31,020 nt of DNA, taken from positions 1 through 31,020 of the forward strand of contig CANIBV010000005.1 of the NCBI GenBank assembly GCA_947466005.1, in the 5' to 3' direction. Below are positions 7,574 to 16,072 of this stretch, piece after piece. Every line of letters begins with the position of its first letter. Position 1 is the first letter of the stretch. The notes below the pieces were generated by a model that saw only the letters and a list, made by a program, of their open reading frames with translations, did not search any database and was not told the origin of the DNA. The stretch is from Spartobacteria bacterium. GTDB lineage: Bacteria > Verrucomicrobiota > Verrucomicrobiia > Chthoniobacterales > UBA6821. Both the position numbers and the translations under genes were made by a program.

Positions 7574-9013
7574 TTACCCAGACGTAAGCGATGCCTTATG
7601 CCGGGCAAAGAGGTCGAGTGTACGGTCACGCTCCGTGGAGTGATCGAGCATGGGGGCCGGATAACCGGGGGCAATCGGACGCCCATCGGCGGGTGCCTCC
7701 AGGAGGGAAGCATTGGAGACATTCCGTAGCTCGGGAACCCACTTTCTGATGTAGATCCCCTCGGGGTCGTAGCGTTTGGTCTGGCTCCAGGGATTCTGAA
7801 TCCTGAAATAGGGCGCCGCATCGGCTCCCGTCCCGGCACTCCACTGCCAGCCACCGTTGTTGCTGGCGATCTCCCCATCGACAAGCGAGCGCATGAAGAA
7901 GGCTTCTCCGAGACGCCAGTCGAGATGCAGATCCTTGGTCAGGAACATGGCGGTGATCATGCGGGCCCGGTTGTGCATCCAACCCGTGGCGGCAAGTTGT
8001 CTCATCGCCGCGTCGATGATCGGAAACCCGGTCCTCCCCTCGCACCAGTGCTGGAAGGGTTCCGCGGCATCGGGGTAACCGGGTAGCCCGGGCCACTCCA
8101 TCCCCCTCCATGTAGGATTGAATTCCTGTTCCAGCAGCTCGGGATAGTGCCAGAGCAGCTGCATGTAGAACTCCCGCCAGACGATCTCGGCGAGGAACTT
8201 CATCGTGCTCTTGCGGCCCTCGGGTGGGAGGCCCTCCTCAAACCGCTTCGCGGCCGCGTAGATCTGACGAGGGGAGATGAGGCCGAAGCGGAGATCCTGG
8301 GAGAGGTGAGAGGTCCCGGCCAGTGAAGGAATGTCCCGCTGCTCGCCGTAGGTGACCATCGGACCCGCGACGAAGGGCTTCAGGCGCTCCCGCGCCGCCC
8401 GTTCCCCAGGTTCTAGGGTCGCGGCGCCCGGGGTGAGCCCCCAGTCCGAAAGCTTCGGCAGTGGAAGTGAAGCGATCCCACCGGGCGTGGAGATCCTCTT
8501 CGGAGCTGGGAGCGGTGTTGGCTTCGGTAGGCCGAACCAGACCTTGGAGTACGGGGTGAAAACGCGGAAGACCGTGTCCTGGCCAGTCCTCACCTCATCG
8601 CGCTCATGGATGCAGACATCTTTGTGGAGCGAGAGCCCGATTCCTTTGTCAGAAGCCATTTTCTCAAGCTGAGCCTCCACGGCACGACCGAAGGGGTCGG
8701 GATCCCGATTGGCAAAGATGGCTGTGGCTCCCGTCTCCGCGGTGAGTTTTTCGAGTTCGACGACGGCATCCCCCTTGCGGATGATCAGACGACCGCCGAT
8801 CGCTTCCAGATTTTTGGCCAAAGATGCCAGGCACCCGCAAAGGAACTCCTGTCGTGCCGGTCCGGTCCATTCATGCGATCCCTTCCAATCACTTGCGATA
8901 TAAACAGGGATGACTTCTCCGTCCGATCCCGCAGCGGTAACAGCGGCTAAAAGCGCCGTATTGTCGGCGATCCGGAAATCCCTACGAAACCAATGGATAA
9001 TGCGCTTGGCCAT
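7574..9013 (-). CDS. phrB: Deoxyribodipyrimidine photo-lyase (class I CPD photolyase)
   Basis: A 479-residue cryptochrome/photolyase-family flavoprotein that splits UV-induced cyclobutane pyrimidine dimers using blue light. The N-terminal alpha/beta antenna domain (about residues 1-140) opens with the diagnostic WFRRDFRIADNTAL. The C-terminal FAD-binding helical domain contains EIVWREFYMQLLWHYPEL, the WCEGRTGFPIIDAAMRQL and GWMHNRARM motifs, and the NNGGWQWSAGTGADAAPYFRI segment with the Trp and Asn residues that contact FAD and the dimer. Length is standard and no catalytic block is missing. The chagasin-like gene lies 13 bp upstream on the same strand, so the two are probably one transcript. 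A cryptochrome role is possible but the substrate-site residues look like a DNA repair enzyme. Confidence 0.93.
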   Translation of the reverse strand: MAKRIIHWFRRDFRIADNTALLAAVTAAGSDGEVIPVYIASDWKGSHEWTGPARQEFLCGCLASLAKNLEAIGGRLIIRKGDAVVELEKLTAETGATAIFANRDPDPFGRAVEAQLEKMASDKGIGLSLHKDVCIHERDEVRTGQDTVFRVFTPYSKVWFGLPKPTPLPAPKRISTPGGIASLPLPKLSDWGLTPGAATLEPGERAARERLKPFVAGPMVTYGEQRDIPSLAGTSHLSQDLRFGLISPRQIYAAAKRFEEGLPPEGRKSTMKFLAEIVWREFYMQLLWHYPELLEQEFNPTWRGMEWPGLPGYPDAAEPFQHWCEGRTGFPIIDAAMRQLAATGWMHNRARMITAMFLTKDLHLDWRLGEAFFMRSLVDGEIASNNGGWQWSAGTGADAAPYFRIQNPWSQTKRYDPEGIYIRKWVPELRNVSNASLLEAPADGRPIAPGYPAPMLDHSTERDRTLDLFARHKASLTSG

Positions 9014-9026
9014 GGGCTTTGGTCGA

Positions 9027-9425
9027 TCAGGGACGGATCGTGACCGGCCAGGAGAGCTTCTTCACGGGAGGAACTCCTTTTTCCCAAGGGCGTGCGTAGG
9101 AAAAGGTGATGGCGAGCGATCCGGGCTGCACCGCCTTGAGTTTCCAGACCTCGGTGATTGGCGCGCCGACCATGCTATTGGCGACATACTGGTTCTTCCC
9201 CTCACGGAGAACATCCCCCTCCTGGCGGAGCAGGCCAGGCTTGGAGGCGGAGTAGCTCCAACCGAATCCGGTCGAGGGGTTGGCCGGGAGCTGGATCACG
9301 ATGAAATCGCCGCGATCCACCCAAAGATCCTTTGCGTTCTCCTGCTCCGTCAGATCGAGCTGCGCGGCCGCGGCCCAACTCGAAAGAGCAAGGAGCACCA
9401 CGAATCCCTTCAGAAGATGGTTCAT
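9027..9425 (-). CDS. Chagasin-type cysteine protease inhibitor (family I42), exported
   Basis: A 132-residue protein with a Sec signal peptide (residues 1-21, hydrophobic core FVVLLALSSWAAAA, cleavage before Gln22) followed by an immunoglobulin-like I42 inhibitor domain. The three inhibitory loops of chagasin are recognisable: NPSTGFGW at 49-56 (loop BC), a shortened loop around VGAPITE near 87, and RPWEKG at 112-117 (loop FG). Such proteins bind the active site of papain-family proteases, and in bacteria are thought to guard the periplasm or block host or rival enzymes. It lies 13 bp upstream of the photolyase gene and diverges from lpxI. The target protease is unknown, and no papain-family gene is in the window. 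Confidence 0.85.
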   Translation of the reverse strand: MNHLLKGFVVLLALSSWAAAAQLDLTEQENAKDLWVDRGDFIVIQLPANPSTGFGWSYSASKPGLLRQEGDVLREGKNQYVANSMVGAPITEVWKLKAVQPGSLAITFSYARPWEKGVPPVKKLSWPVTIRP

Positions 9426-9511
9426 GCCGTAATCATGGATCCCCCCACCCCGACTCGGGAAGGTGTTTTTCTAGCTGTCTTGGAAATGACCTTCGGGTAA
9501 CCTGATGGCTC

Positions 9512-10327
9512 GTGCAGAAGCCAGAGACACTCTTCCTGATCGCGGGCAACGGCTCCTATCCGCGCCTTGCCGTGAAGGGGGCCCGTGAGGCGGGTGTCGC
9601 CACCATCGTGGCGGCCGCCTTCGAGGGGGAGACCGACACCGCCCTGGCTGGTTTTGTGGATGAGATCCACTGGATGCGTGTCGGGCAACTGGGACGCCTC
9701 ATGGACGCAGCTAAAAAGAGCGGCGCCACCGTCTCGATGATGGCTGGACAGATCGCCCCGGGGAATCTCTTCGACCTCCGCCCCGACTTCCACGCCCTTC
9801 TCCTGCTGGCTAAGCTGAAGGAGCGGAATGCCGAGTCCCTGTTCGGCGCGATTGCCGGAGAGCTTGAGAAAGCGGGCGTTCCCCTCCTCCTTGCCACGAC
9901 CTTTCTCGAGAAGCACCTGGCCTCGGAGGGCCTCATCGCTGGCCCCAAGCCGAAGAGCCGCATTCTGGAGGATATCACGTACGGCCTCGGGATCGCCAAA
10001 GAGGTCAGCCGACTCGATATCGGCCAGACGGTCGTCGTGAAGAAGGGGACCGTCCTTGCTGTGGAGGGATTTGACGGCACCGACTCCACCATCCGGCGCG
10101 GAGGGGAACTCGGACGCGGCGAGGCCGTTGTCGTTAAGGTCTCCAAGCCGAGTCAGGACATGCGCTTTGATGTCCCGGTCATCGGCCCAAAGACACTCGA
10201 GACGGCGGCAGCCGCAGGCGTCACCGCGATCGCCATGGAGGCAGGACGCACCCTTCTTCTCGAGGTGGAGCACCTCCACGAACTTGCCACCCAACACAAC
10301 ATCACCCTCTGGGGAACCCTATCATGA
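9512..10327 (+). CDS. lpxI: UDP-2,3-diacylglucosamine diphosphatase LpxI
   Basis: A 271-residue LpxI (formerly DUF1009). It hydrolyses UDP-2,3-diacylglucosamine to lipid X and UMP, the step before disaccharide formation in lipid A synthesis, at the cytosolic face of the inner membrane. The family layout is clear: N-terminal GLIAGNG-like motif (LIAGNGSYPRLAV), then the C-terminal catalytic domain with VVVKKGTVLAVEGFDGTD and the closing TAIAMEAGRTLLLE segment. The start is GTG at 9512; the nearby ATG at 9504 is in another frame. It is the first gene of a tight lipid A operon, overlapping the next gene by 4 bp (ATGA). LpxI replaces LpxH, which is not seen here. Confidence 0.93.
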   Translation: MQKPETLFLIAGNGSYPRLAVKGAREAGVATIVAAAFEGETDTALAGFVDEIHWMRVGQLGRLMDAAKKSGATVSMMAGQIAPGNLFDLRPDFHALLLLAKLKERNAESLFGAIAGELEKAGVPLLLATTFLEKHLASEGLIAGPKPKSRILEDITYGLGIAKEVSRLDIGQTVVVKKGTVLAVEGFDGTDSTIRRGGELGRGEAVVVKVSKPSQDMRFDVPVIGPKTLETAAAAGVTAIAMEAGRTLLLEVEHLHELATQHNITLWGTLS

Positions 10328-11280
10328 AAACAATACGCGCCGGCGTTGTCGGCCCCGGCAGCATCGGCATCAACCACGCCCGCATCTACAGCGAGCTCCC
10401 CGACTGTGAACTCGTCGCCGTCTACGACGCCAACAAATCGTACGCCGAACGTGCCGCAGCGAAATACGGAGGAAAGCCCTGCACCTCGCTCGAGGAGTTT
10501 GCGGCGCTCGTCGACATCGCCTCCGTGGCCACCCCCACGGAATCACACCACGAGGTCGGCACTTTCCTCCTGAAGAAGGGGAAGCACCTCCTCATCGAGA
10601 AGCCGATCGCCACCAACACGGCGCAGGCCCTCGACCTTGCCTCCACCGCCGCCGCCAACAACTGCATCCTGCAGGTCGGCCACATCGAGCGCTTCAACCC
10701 AGGTCTTGAGGCCCTCGAGCAGCAACTCGCGAATCCACGCTTTCTGGAGGTGACCCGCCTCTCACCCTACCCCAACCGGAGCATGGATATTGGGGTCGTG
10801 CTGGACGTGATGATCCATGATCTCGAGATCCTGCTCCACCTTGTCCGCTCTCCCGTCATCAGCGTCGATGCAGTCGGCATCGCCGTCCTGAGCAAGGGGG
10901 AGGATATCGCGAATGTCCGTATCCGGTTTGAGAACGGCTGCGTGGCCAACCTCACGGCAAGCCGCATCAGCCGCGACAAGGTCCGCAAGGTCCGCATCTT
11001 CCAGGAGGACGCCTACCTCTCGCTCAACTACCAGAAGCAGAGCGGCTACATCCTGCGCCTCAACAAGGGTGCGATCAAGCGGGAGCGCGTGAAGGTTGTA
11101 AAGGGGGAACCGCTCCAGCGCGAGCTAGCCGCCTTCGTCACCTGCGCCCGCGAGGGACTGGTGCCGCGAGTGACCGGCCACGAGGCGGCGGCGGCACTCG
11201 ATCTCGCCATCCGGATCACCAAGCAGATCGAGGAGGCCGACCCGCGTAAAAAAGAGCCCGCACTGCAGATCCCTGCATAA
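10324..11280 (+). CDS. Gfo/Idh/MocA oxidoreductase, GnnA-like, in the lipid A operon
   Basis: A 318-residue NAD(P)-dependent sugar dehydrogenase of the Gfo/Idh/MocA family. It has an N-terminal Rossmann fold with the GPGSIG dinucleotide motif at 10-15, the EKP motif with the probable catalytic Lys93, and the MIHDLEILLHL segment holding His165 and Asp166. Its place between lpxI and lpxB, with a 4-bp overlap to lpxI, points to lipid A chemistry. In Acidithiobacillus and Leptospira a family member, GnnA, oxidises UDP-GlcNAc at C3 so that GnnB can add an amine, giving amide-linked lipid A. A GnnA role is therefore a reasonable inference, but no GnnB-type aminotransferase lies in this window. Confidence 0.88.
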   Translation: MKTIRAGVVGPGSIGINHARIYSELPDCELVAVYDANKSYAERAAAKYGGKPCTSLEEFAALVDIASVATPTESHHEVGTFLLKKGKHLLIEKPIATNTAQALDLASTAAANNCILQVGHIERFNPGLEALEQQLANPRFLEVTRLSPYPNRSMDIGVVLDVMIHDLEILLHLVRSPVISVDAVGIAVLSKGEDIANVRIRFENGCVANLTASRISRDKVRKVRIFQEDAYLSLNYQKQSGYILRLNKGAIKRERVKVVKGEPLQRELAAFVTCAREGLVPRVTGHEAAAALDLAIRITKQIEEADPRKKEPALQIPA

Positions 11281-11308
11281 CGCGCCGGGGAAGCTGCCCT
11301 TTTCCCTC

Positions 11309-12472
11309 ATGAGCATTCCACTGCGGCATCTGGCCATCATCGCCGGCGAGTCAAGCGGCGACACGCATGCCGTGGCACTAATGCGCTCGCTGCGGGAACT
11401 TCAACCCGGGATACGTTTCTCGGGTAAAGGGGGGCCGAAGATGGAGGCGGAGGCCAAAGCCTCGGGTGGATCGCTCGACAACTGGATCGCCGAAGCGGCT
11501 GTCCTCGGGCTCTGGGACGTCCTCCGGCATTACGGCTATTTCAAAAAGAAGTTTTCGGTACTACTTGATGAACTCACAGCCAATCCTCCCGAGGCAGTCA
11601 TTCTCGTGGATTACCCGGGGTTCAACCTTCGGCTGGCAAAGGCCATCCGGAAGCGCCGCATCCCGACCAAAATCATCTACTACATCAGCCCCCAAGTCTG
11701 GGCCTGGAACCGCCGCCGTATTCCCGAGATGGCCCGTGCGCTTGACCTGATGATCTGCATCTTCCCCTTTGAGCAGAAGATCTACGCGTCCTCCGGTCTC
11801 CCGACAATCTTTGCGGGGCACCCGATGGCGGGCGAACTTCAGGCAGTCCCGACCACGGAGCGAGACCCCTTGCTGCTGGGTCTATTTCCTGGAAGCCGCG
11901 AACGCGAGGTACGGAAGATCTTCCCCGTCCTGGCTCACGCGGCACGACTCGTTGCCAAGTCGCGCCCCGAGATCCGCTGCGCGGCGGCTGCCGCGACGCA
12001 GGCCCACGCCGAACTGATGAGGGACATGGCCTCGGAGGCGGGCGTGGAGATGGAGATTTCCACGGGTGCCTCACGTGATCTGATGAGGCGCGCAGGTGCC
12101 GGGATCGTCTGCTCCGGAACAGCGACCCTCGAGGCAGCCTGCCTGGGGCTTCCCTATGCGCTAATTTATAAAGTGGCCACGCTGACCTACGAGGTGGGCA
12201 TCCGGGTAATCCGCGTCCCTTACCTCGGCATCGTGAATATCCTCGCTGGACAGCCGGTTGTCCGTGAGTTCATCCAGCATGCCGCCACACCGGGAGCGCT
12301 CGCCGATGAGGCACTGCGCCTCCTCAACAGCACCGAGGCGAGGGATAAACTGTCCCAGGAACTCTCGGCCGTGGTCTCCACGCTGGGGGGGCGGGGTGAG
12401 TACTCCGCCGCGGAGAGAGCGGCCCATGCCGTCATCGAATGTCTGGATAAACAAGCCGCACTGCCTCAATAA
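11309..12472 (+). CDS. lpxB: Lipid-A-disaccharide synthase LpxB
   Basis: A 387-residue family-19 glycosyltransferase that joins UDP-diacylglucosamine and lipid X to form the tetraacyl disaccharide core of lipid A, on the cytosolic face of the inner membrane. Signatures include the N-terminal IIAGESSGDTHA motif, the VDYPGFNLRLAK segment, YYISPQVWAWN, IFPFEQKIY with FAGHP, and the C-terminal donor-site region SGTATLEAACLGLP. Length matches the family. It follows the GnnA-like gene by 28 bp and precedes the HIT gene by 8 bp. Together with LpxI this shows the organism makes lipid A. Confidence 0.95.
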   Translation: MSIPLRHLAIIAGESSGDTHAVALMRSLRELQPGIRFSGKGGPKMEAEAKASGGSLDNWIAEAAVLGLWDVLRHYGYFKKKFSVLLDELTANPPEAVILVDYPGFNLRLAKAIRKRRIPTKIIYYISPQVWAWNRRRIPEMARALDLMICIFPFEQKIYASSGLPTIFAGHPMAGELQAVPTTERDPLLLGLFPGSREREVRKIFPVLAHAARLVAKSRPEIRCAAAAATQAHAELMRDMASEAGVEMEISTGASRDLMRRAGAGIVCSGTATLEAACLGLPYALIYKVATLTYEVGIRVIRVPYLGIVNILAGQPVVREFIQHAATPGALADEALRLLNSTEARDKLSQELSAVVSTLGGRGEYSAAERAAHAVIECLDKQAALPQ

Positions 12473-12480
12473 AGAAGCCC

Positions 12481-13002
12481 ATGAGCTTTCCAAAAGAGCA
12501 TCTCGAGACCCTGTGGGCGCCGTGGCGCGTGGAGTACTTCAACCGTGAGCGCACGAGCGGCGAAGATTTTCTGGCCGAGGCAGCCCGCTCCACTGACGAC
12601 GCGGGGCATCTTGTGGTCACTCGCCGGAAGAACGCCTTCCTCATCCTGAATAAGTATCCCTACTCCTCGGGTCACCTGATGGTGGTCCCGTACCGCAGGA
12701 CGGGACGGATGGAAGACCTCACCGACGACGAGGCCCTGGATCTCTGGCACCTCTCCCTTCATGCGCAGCGCCTGCTGCGCGAAGTGGCCAAAGCGGACGG
12801 CTTCAATGTGGGATTCAATCTCGGCACGGCCGGCGGGGCAGGGTTCGAAGAGCACCTCCATCTCCACATCGTTCCCCGCTGGACGGGAGATCAAAACTTC
12901 ATGCCGATGATTGCCGGGGCACGTGTCATCCCCGAGGGACTTCAACCTCTCTACGAGAAGCTTGTCGCTGCGGATAGGGCCATCACGGGGCTAGGGATTT
13001 AA
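12481..13002 (+). CDS. HIT-family hydrolase or nucleotidyltransferase (Ap4A-type)
   Basis: A 173-residue histidine-triad protein. The catalytic HxHxH motif is at His125, His127 and His129 (EEHLHLHIVPRW). The upstream LILNKYPYSSGHLMVVPYRR block is typical of the Ap4A phosphorylase/GalT-like HIT group that acts on dinucleoside polyphosphates or nucleoside phosphoramidates. The N-terminal LWAPWRVEYF segment also matches that group, but the zinc-binding Cys pair found in many relatives is absent. The substrate cannot be named. It is 8 bp downstream of lpxB and is probably read from the same transcript; a link to lipid A is not implied. Confidence 0.85.
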   Translation: MSFPKEHLETLWAPWRVEYFNRERTSGEDFLAEAARSTDDAGHLVVTRRKNAFLILNKYPYSSGHLMVVPYRRTGRMEDLTDDEALDLWHLSLHAQRLLREVAKADGFNVGFNLGTAGGAGFEEHLHLHIVPRWTGDQNFMPMIAGARVIPEGLQPLYEKLVAADRAITGLGI

Positions 13003-13114
13003 TCTGGAACTCAAGAACTCGGGAATGAATGGAGTCGAAAAGAGCGAGGTCTGATAGCGACCCTTCTCTTGCTGCCCCGTTCACTTTTCCACTTTCCAAC
13101 CTTTCACCGCCCCC

Positions 13115-13963
13115 ATGTTGATTTCCCTTGGCGCCCTGGGAGCTGCCGTACTCTACGCGGTAGGTTATCTGGAACTCAAGGGATCGATCCAACACGGGGC
13201 GACCAGCAAAAGGGTCAATATCTTTTCCAACTACGCGATGGCGGCGTGGTCGATGCCCCTTGCCTTTCTCGCCCTCTTCCTTCCTACTCATCCGAATTGG
13301 GAATCTGCGGGAGCCGCCGTGGCTGCGGGAGCCTCTCTGTTTATGGGTCGGATCTGCACCGTGAAGGCGCTCGCGAAGGCCGACCTCTCCATCAGCGCCC
13401 CGCTTCTTGGAACCAAGACCGTGCTTGTGGCTCTCTTCTCGATCCTGCTCCTCCACACCCCTGTGGGATGGAACCTTCTGATTGCCGCCGGCCTGACGGT
13501 CGCGGCCCTCGCACTCCTGCAGGTCGGCCCCGATCACAACAAGCACCATCGCCGCTCGGCTGTCGGATGGGCGATGGGAGCCAGTGTCCTCTTCGCCCTC
13601 GTTGACGTCCTCACGCAGGGATTCGCGAGGAAGTCGGGTGTTGCCTTCTTCCAACCCCTCATGTTCGTTGCCCTCGCGGCCATGACCCCGCTCCTCGGAT
13701 CCACACCTCCCGCCCCTGCTGCCGCCAAAAAGCGCCTCCTCATTGGCGGGGTCGTGATCGGTTTTCAAGCGCCGCTGGTGATCATGCTGATCGGTCTCTT
13801 TGGCCAAGCCACCCTGATCAACATCCTCTACGCCACGCGCACCATCTGGTCAGTCGCTGTCGATGCTTGGAGAGGAGAAGGTAACGCCCGTGAATTCTTG
13901 GTTGCCCGTTCCGCCGGAGCACTCCTACTGCTTGGAGCGATCATCCTTGCCTTGGTGAAATGA
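13115..13963 (+). CDS. EamA/DMT-family membrane transporter
   Basis: A 282-residue inner-membrane protein with about nine or ten hydrophobic helices in two similar halves, the EamA (drug/metabolite transporter) layout. The first half ends near residue 135, before a hydrophilic linker (GPDHNKHHRRS). The second half begins VGWAMGASVLFALVDVLT and ends with the helix AGALLLLGAIILAL. Family members export amino acids, nucleotide sugars or drugs, or flip lipid-linked sugars; no specificity signal is visible. It follows the HIT gene after a 112-bp gap with no clear promoter. Confidence 0.8.
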   Translation: MLISLGALGAAVLYAVGYLELKGSIQHGATSKRVNIFSNYAMAAWSMPLAFLALFLPTHPNWESAGAAVAAGASLFMGRICTVKALAKADLSISAPLLGTKTVLVALFSILLLHTPVGWNLLIAAGLTVAALALLQVGPDHNKHHRRSAVGWAMGASVLFALVDVLTQGFARKSGVAFFQPLMFVALAAMTPLLGSTPPAPAAAKKRLLIGGVVIGFQAPLVIMLIGLFGQATLINILYATRTIWSVAVDAWRGEGNAREFLVARSAGALLLLGAIILALVK

Positions 13964-13982
13964 AAGGGTCTTTGCTTATTCA

Positions 13983-14780
13983 ATGAAACAGGAACTTGCC
14001 ATGTCGCTGGAGCACGCTCTTGTCGTCCGTTTAGGGCCTCAAGAGTTGATCCTCGTCTGCATCATCGGCCCGATCTTTCTTACCGTCCTCGGACTTTTTC
14101 TTCTGCGCAAGGTGATCCCGCCCGATGAGCTAAAACAATACCACGACATCGCCGGCCCATTCTTCAACACCATTGGGGCGCTCTATGGCATCTTTCTGGC
14201 CCTGATCGTCGCCAGCACGTGGCAGTTCTACTCGACCACTGCGGGTAATGTCGTCCAGGAGGCACGTTGTCTCCAGAGCCTCTATCTCGACTCCGATGCC
14301 TTCCCCAAGGACTTCCGGGATGAGGCCCGTCAGCTCATGCGCGACTACCGCGATTCCCTCGTCAACCGGGAATGGAAAAGCATTCGGAAGGGAGAGGCCG
14401 ACCCGAAAACTACGGCATTGCTTCAAAAGATCACGGAGACCTATGCCCATTTCAAGATCAACGACGCCACCGAGTCGGCCTACTTTCACCAATCGGTGAA
14501 GAATATCAATACGATCCAGTCGCTGCGCGCCTCTCGCATTGAAGATTCGGGGACCGGACTCATCCCTTTCCTCTGGGGAGTTCTTATTGCGGGAGGAATG
14601 GCCACCATCTGCTTCTCCTATCTCTTCGGGGCACGAAAACTTCATGCTCATGCCGTCATGACTGTTCTTCTCACCGGCGTTGTCTGCCTCGCCCTCTACA
14701 CCATCGTGAACCTCGATTTCCCGTTCACTGGACTTGTGGCAATCGGGCCAGACGCCTTTGAGCGCCTGATGCTCAAGTGA
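13983..14780 (+). CDS. DUF4239 membrane protein
   Basis: A 265-residue integral membrane protein of the DUF4239 family. Two N-terminal helices (about residues 20-40 and 55-76) are followed by a soluble helical segment of roughly 110 residues, then two C-terminal helices (about 194-214 and 221-244) ending DLDFPFTG-type residues before the tail. The family has a bestrophin-like outline and no proven function. Met7 (14001) is an alternative start. A decayed copy of its C-terminal third lies directly downstream at 14802-15079, showing that the gene was once duplicated in tandem. Confidence 0.8.
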   Translation: MKQELAMSLEHALVVRLGPQELILVCIIGPIFLTVLGLFLLRKVIPPDELKQYHDIAGPFFNTIGALYGIFLALIVASTWQFYSTTAGNVVQEARCLQSLYLDSDAFPKDFRDEARQLMRDYRDSLVNREWKSIRKGEADPKTTALLQKITETYAHFKINDATESAYFHQSVKNINTIQSLRASRIEDSGTGLIPFLWGVLIAGGMATICFSYLFGARKLHAHAVMTVLLTGVVCLALYTIVNLDFPFTGLVAIGPDAFERLMLK

Positions 14781-14801
14781 TCGCCTTGATGTCTCCGTAA
14801 C

Positions 14802-15079
14802 CCTCCCTCACCGCCGCACAGCGAATCGCTTTCCAGCTCTCTCCGTTCATGCAGAGAATATTCTGCATCGCGCTCCCGATGGCGATCGCCGAGGCCGTGG
14901 TAACAATCAGCTTCTCCTACCTCTTCGCCGCGCAGAACTTCTCCACCCATGCCGTGATGATCCTGCTCCTGTCGGACGTCATCGGCCTGACTTTCTACAC
15001 CATCATCACTCTTGACTTCCCCTTCTCGGGGTTCGTCGTCATCAGTCCCGACCCATTTGTCAGGCTGGAGATGATGTAG
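14802..15079 (+). pseudogene. Truncated second copy of the DUF4239 C-terminus
   Basis: An open frame whose last 60 or so residues align with the C-terminus of the DUF4239 protein upstream: SFSYLFAAQNFSTHAVMILL against CFSYLFGARKLHAHAVMTVL, and TLDFPFSGFVVISPDPF against NLDFPFTGLVAIGPDAF. The N-terminal helices and the central soluble domain are missing. The first Met is at 14849, giving 76 residues, but the frame is open back to a stop just before 14802. Identity of roughly half shows an old duplication, not a recent one. It is most likely a remnant, though a two-helix mini-protein might still be made. Confidence 0.65.
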
Positions 15080-15090
15080 AGGCCCGGGTC

Positions 15091-15133
15091 CGGTACGCGG
15101 CCTCAGGTTGGAAGGTCTGCGCGGTACGCGGCC
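15091..15133. repeat. 12-bp direct repeat, two copies 31 bp apart
   Basis: CGGTACGCGGCC occurs at 15091-15102 and again at 15122-15133, in the short gap between the DUF4239 remnant and the 3' end of the RmlD-like gene. The surrounding bases differ between copies. It may be a trace of a dispersed repeat or of the duplication that produced the remnant. Confidence 0.4.
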
Positions 15134-15156
15134 AATCCCGAGTCTGCGGGCATTCC

Positions 15157-16065
15157 CTAAGGTTTCCAGGTCGAGAAGTAGTCGTCCACCGCCTCCTTCC
15201 ATGGACGCGGAGTGATTCCTGTTGCCCGTGTGAACTTCGCCGTATCGAGCGGTGTACGGGGCGGCCGAACCGCGATGAAGGCCTTCATGTCGGAGAGCTT
15301 CAGTGGTGCCACCGTCGTTGTCAGCACAGGGATTCCGTGCCTCTTGGCGCACTTCAGAGCGTACTCGCCATAGTCGCGCCAAGAGCAGGTGCCGCTGTTG
15401 CAGAGATGGTAGATGCCGCCGGGGAGGAGTGGCTCGGAAGCCCCTTCGGACTCCATCGGTTTCAGAAACTCGGCAAGCCAGAGAGCCATATCCTCGGTGT
15501 AGCTGGGTGAGGAGGTTTTGTCATGCACGGCAGCCGCCTCGCTGGAGATCAGGGCACGGCGGACGATCGCATCCACAAAGCTCGGCTTGTCAGGACCAAA
15601 AACCCAGGAGATGCGAACAACGGCGTGAAGAGGGGATGCAGCCAGAACCGCTCGATCCCCTTCCAGCTTCGTCACGCCGTAGTGACTCAGGGGATTCGGC
15701 ACATCCTCCTCGGTGTAGGGGCGGTCGAGCTCTCCATCGAAGACGTAATCGGTTCCGATATGAACGAGCCGCGCTCCGCGCTCCGCGCAGAGACGGGCGA
15801 TCCGCCCGGGACTCTCGGCATTGATCTGGCGAGCCAGATCATGATCGTGCTCGCAGCCATCGACATCGGTGGCGGCGGCGCAATTGACCACCACGTCACC
15901 GGCACCGAAAGCAAAGGTTGAGAGACCGGCCTCGGCCTTCTCCGGATCGGAAAGGTCCACCTGAGTCCTGGTGAGAGCTATCACCTCGGTGTCGGGGAGG
16001 GTTGCCCAGCGTCGGACGAGGGACGAACCGAGTCGCCCGTTGGAACCAAGGATCAAAACTTTCAT
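15157..16065 (-). CDS. rfbD: dTDP-4-dehydrorhamnose reductase-like NAD(P)-dependent reductase (RmlD/RfbD)
   Basis: A 302-residue extended short-chain dehydrogenase of the RmlD type, which makes dTDP-L-rhamnose for LPS or other surface glycans as the last step after RmlA, RmlB and RmlC. It has the GSNGRLG nucleotide motif (Gly7, Gly10, Gly13), Thr105 in HIGTDYVFDG, and the catalytic Tyr129/Lys133 pair (HYGVTK). The C-terminal RPPRTPLDTAKF segment is characteristic of RmlD. The partners RmlA, RmlB and RmlC are not in the window, so the exact sugar nucleotide is not certain; related family members act on other 4-keto sugars. The leader before the start at 16065 carries a four-fold heptamer repeat. 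Confidence 0.85.
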   Translation of the reverse strand: MKVLILGSNGRLGSSLVRRWATLPDTEVIALTRTQVDLSDPEKAEAGLSTFAFGAGDVVVNCAAATDVDGCEHDHDLARQINAESPGRIARLCAERGARLVHIGTDYVFDGELDRPYTEEDVPNPLSHYGVTKLEGDRAVLAASPLHAVVRISWVFGPDKPSFVDAIVRRALISSEAAAVHDKTSSPSYTEDMALWLAEFLKPMESEGASEPLLPGGIYHLCNSGTCSWRDYGEYALKCAKRHGIPVLTTTVAPLKLSDMKAFIAVRPPRTPLDTAKFTRATGITPRPWKEAVDDYFSTWKP

Positions 16066-16072
16066 TCCGATA

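Noticed and set aside
13002..13180. 14-bp repeat ATCTGGAACTCAAG at 13002-13015 and 13167-13180
   Set aside because: One copy is in a gap and the other inside the EamA gene. A 14-base match is expected about once by chance in a window this size, and the flanks do not match.
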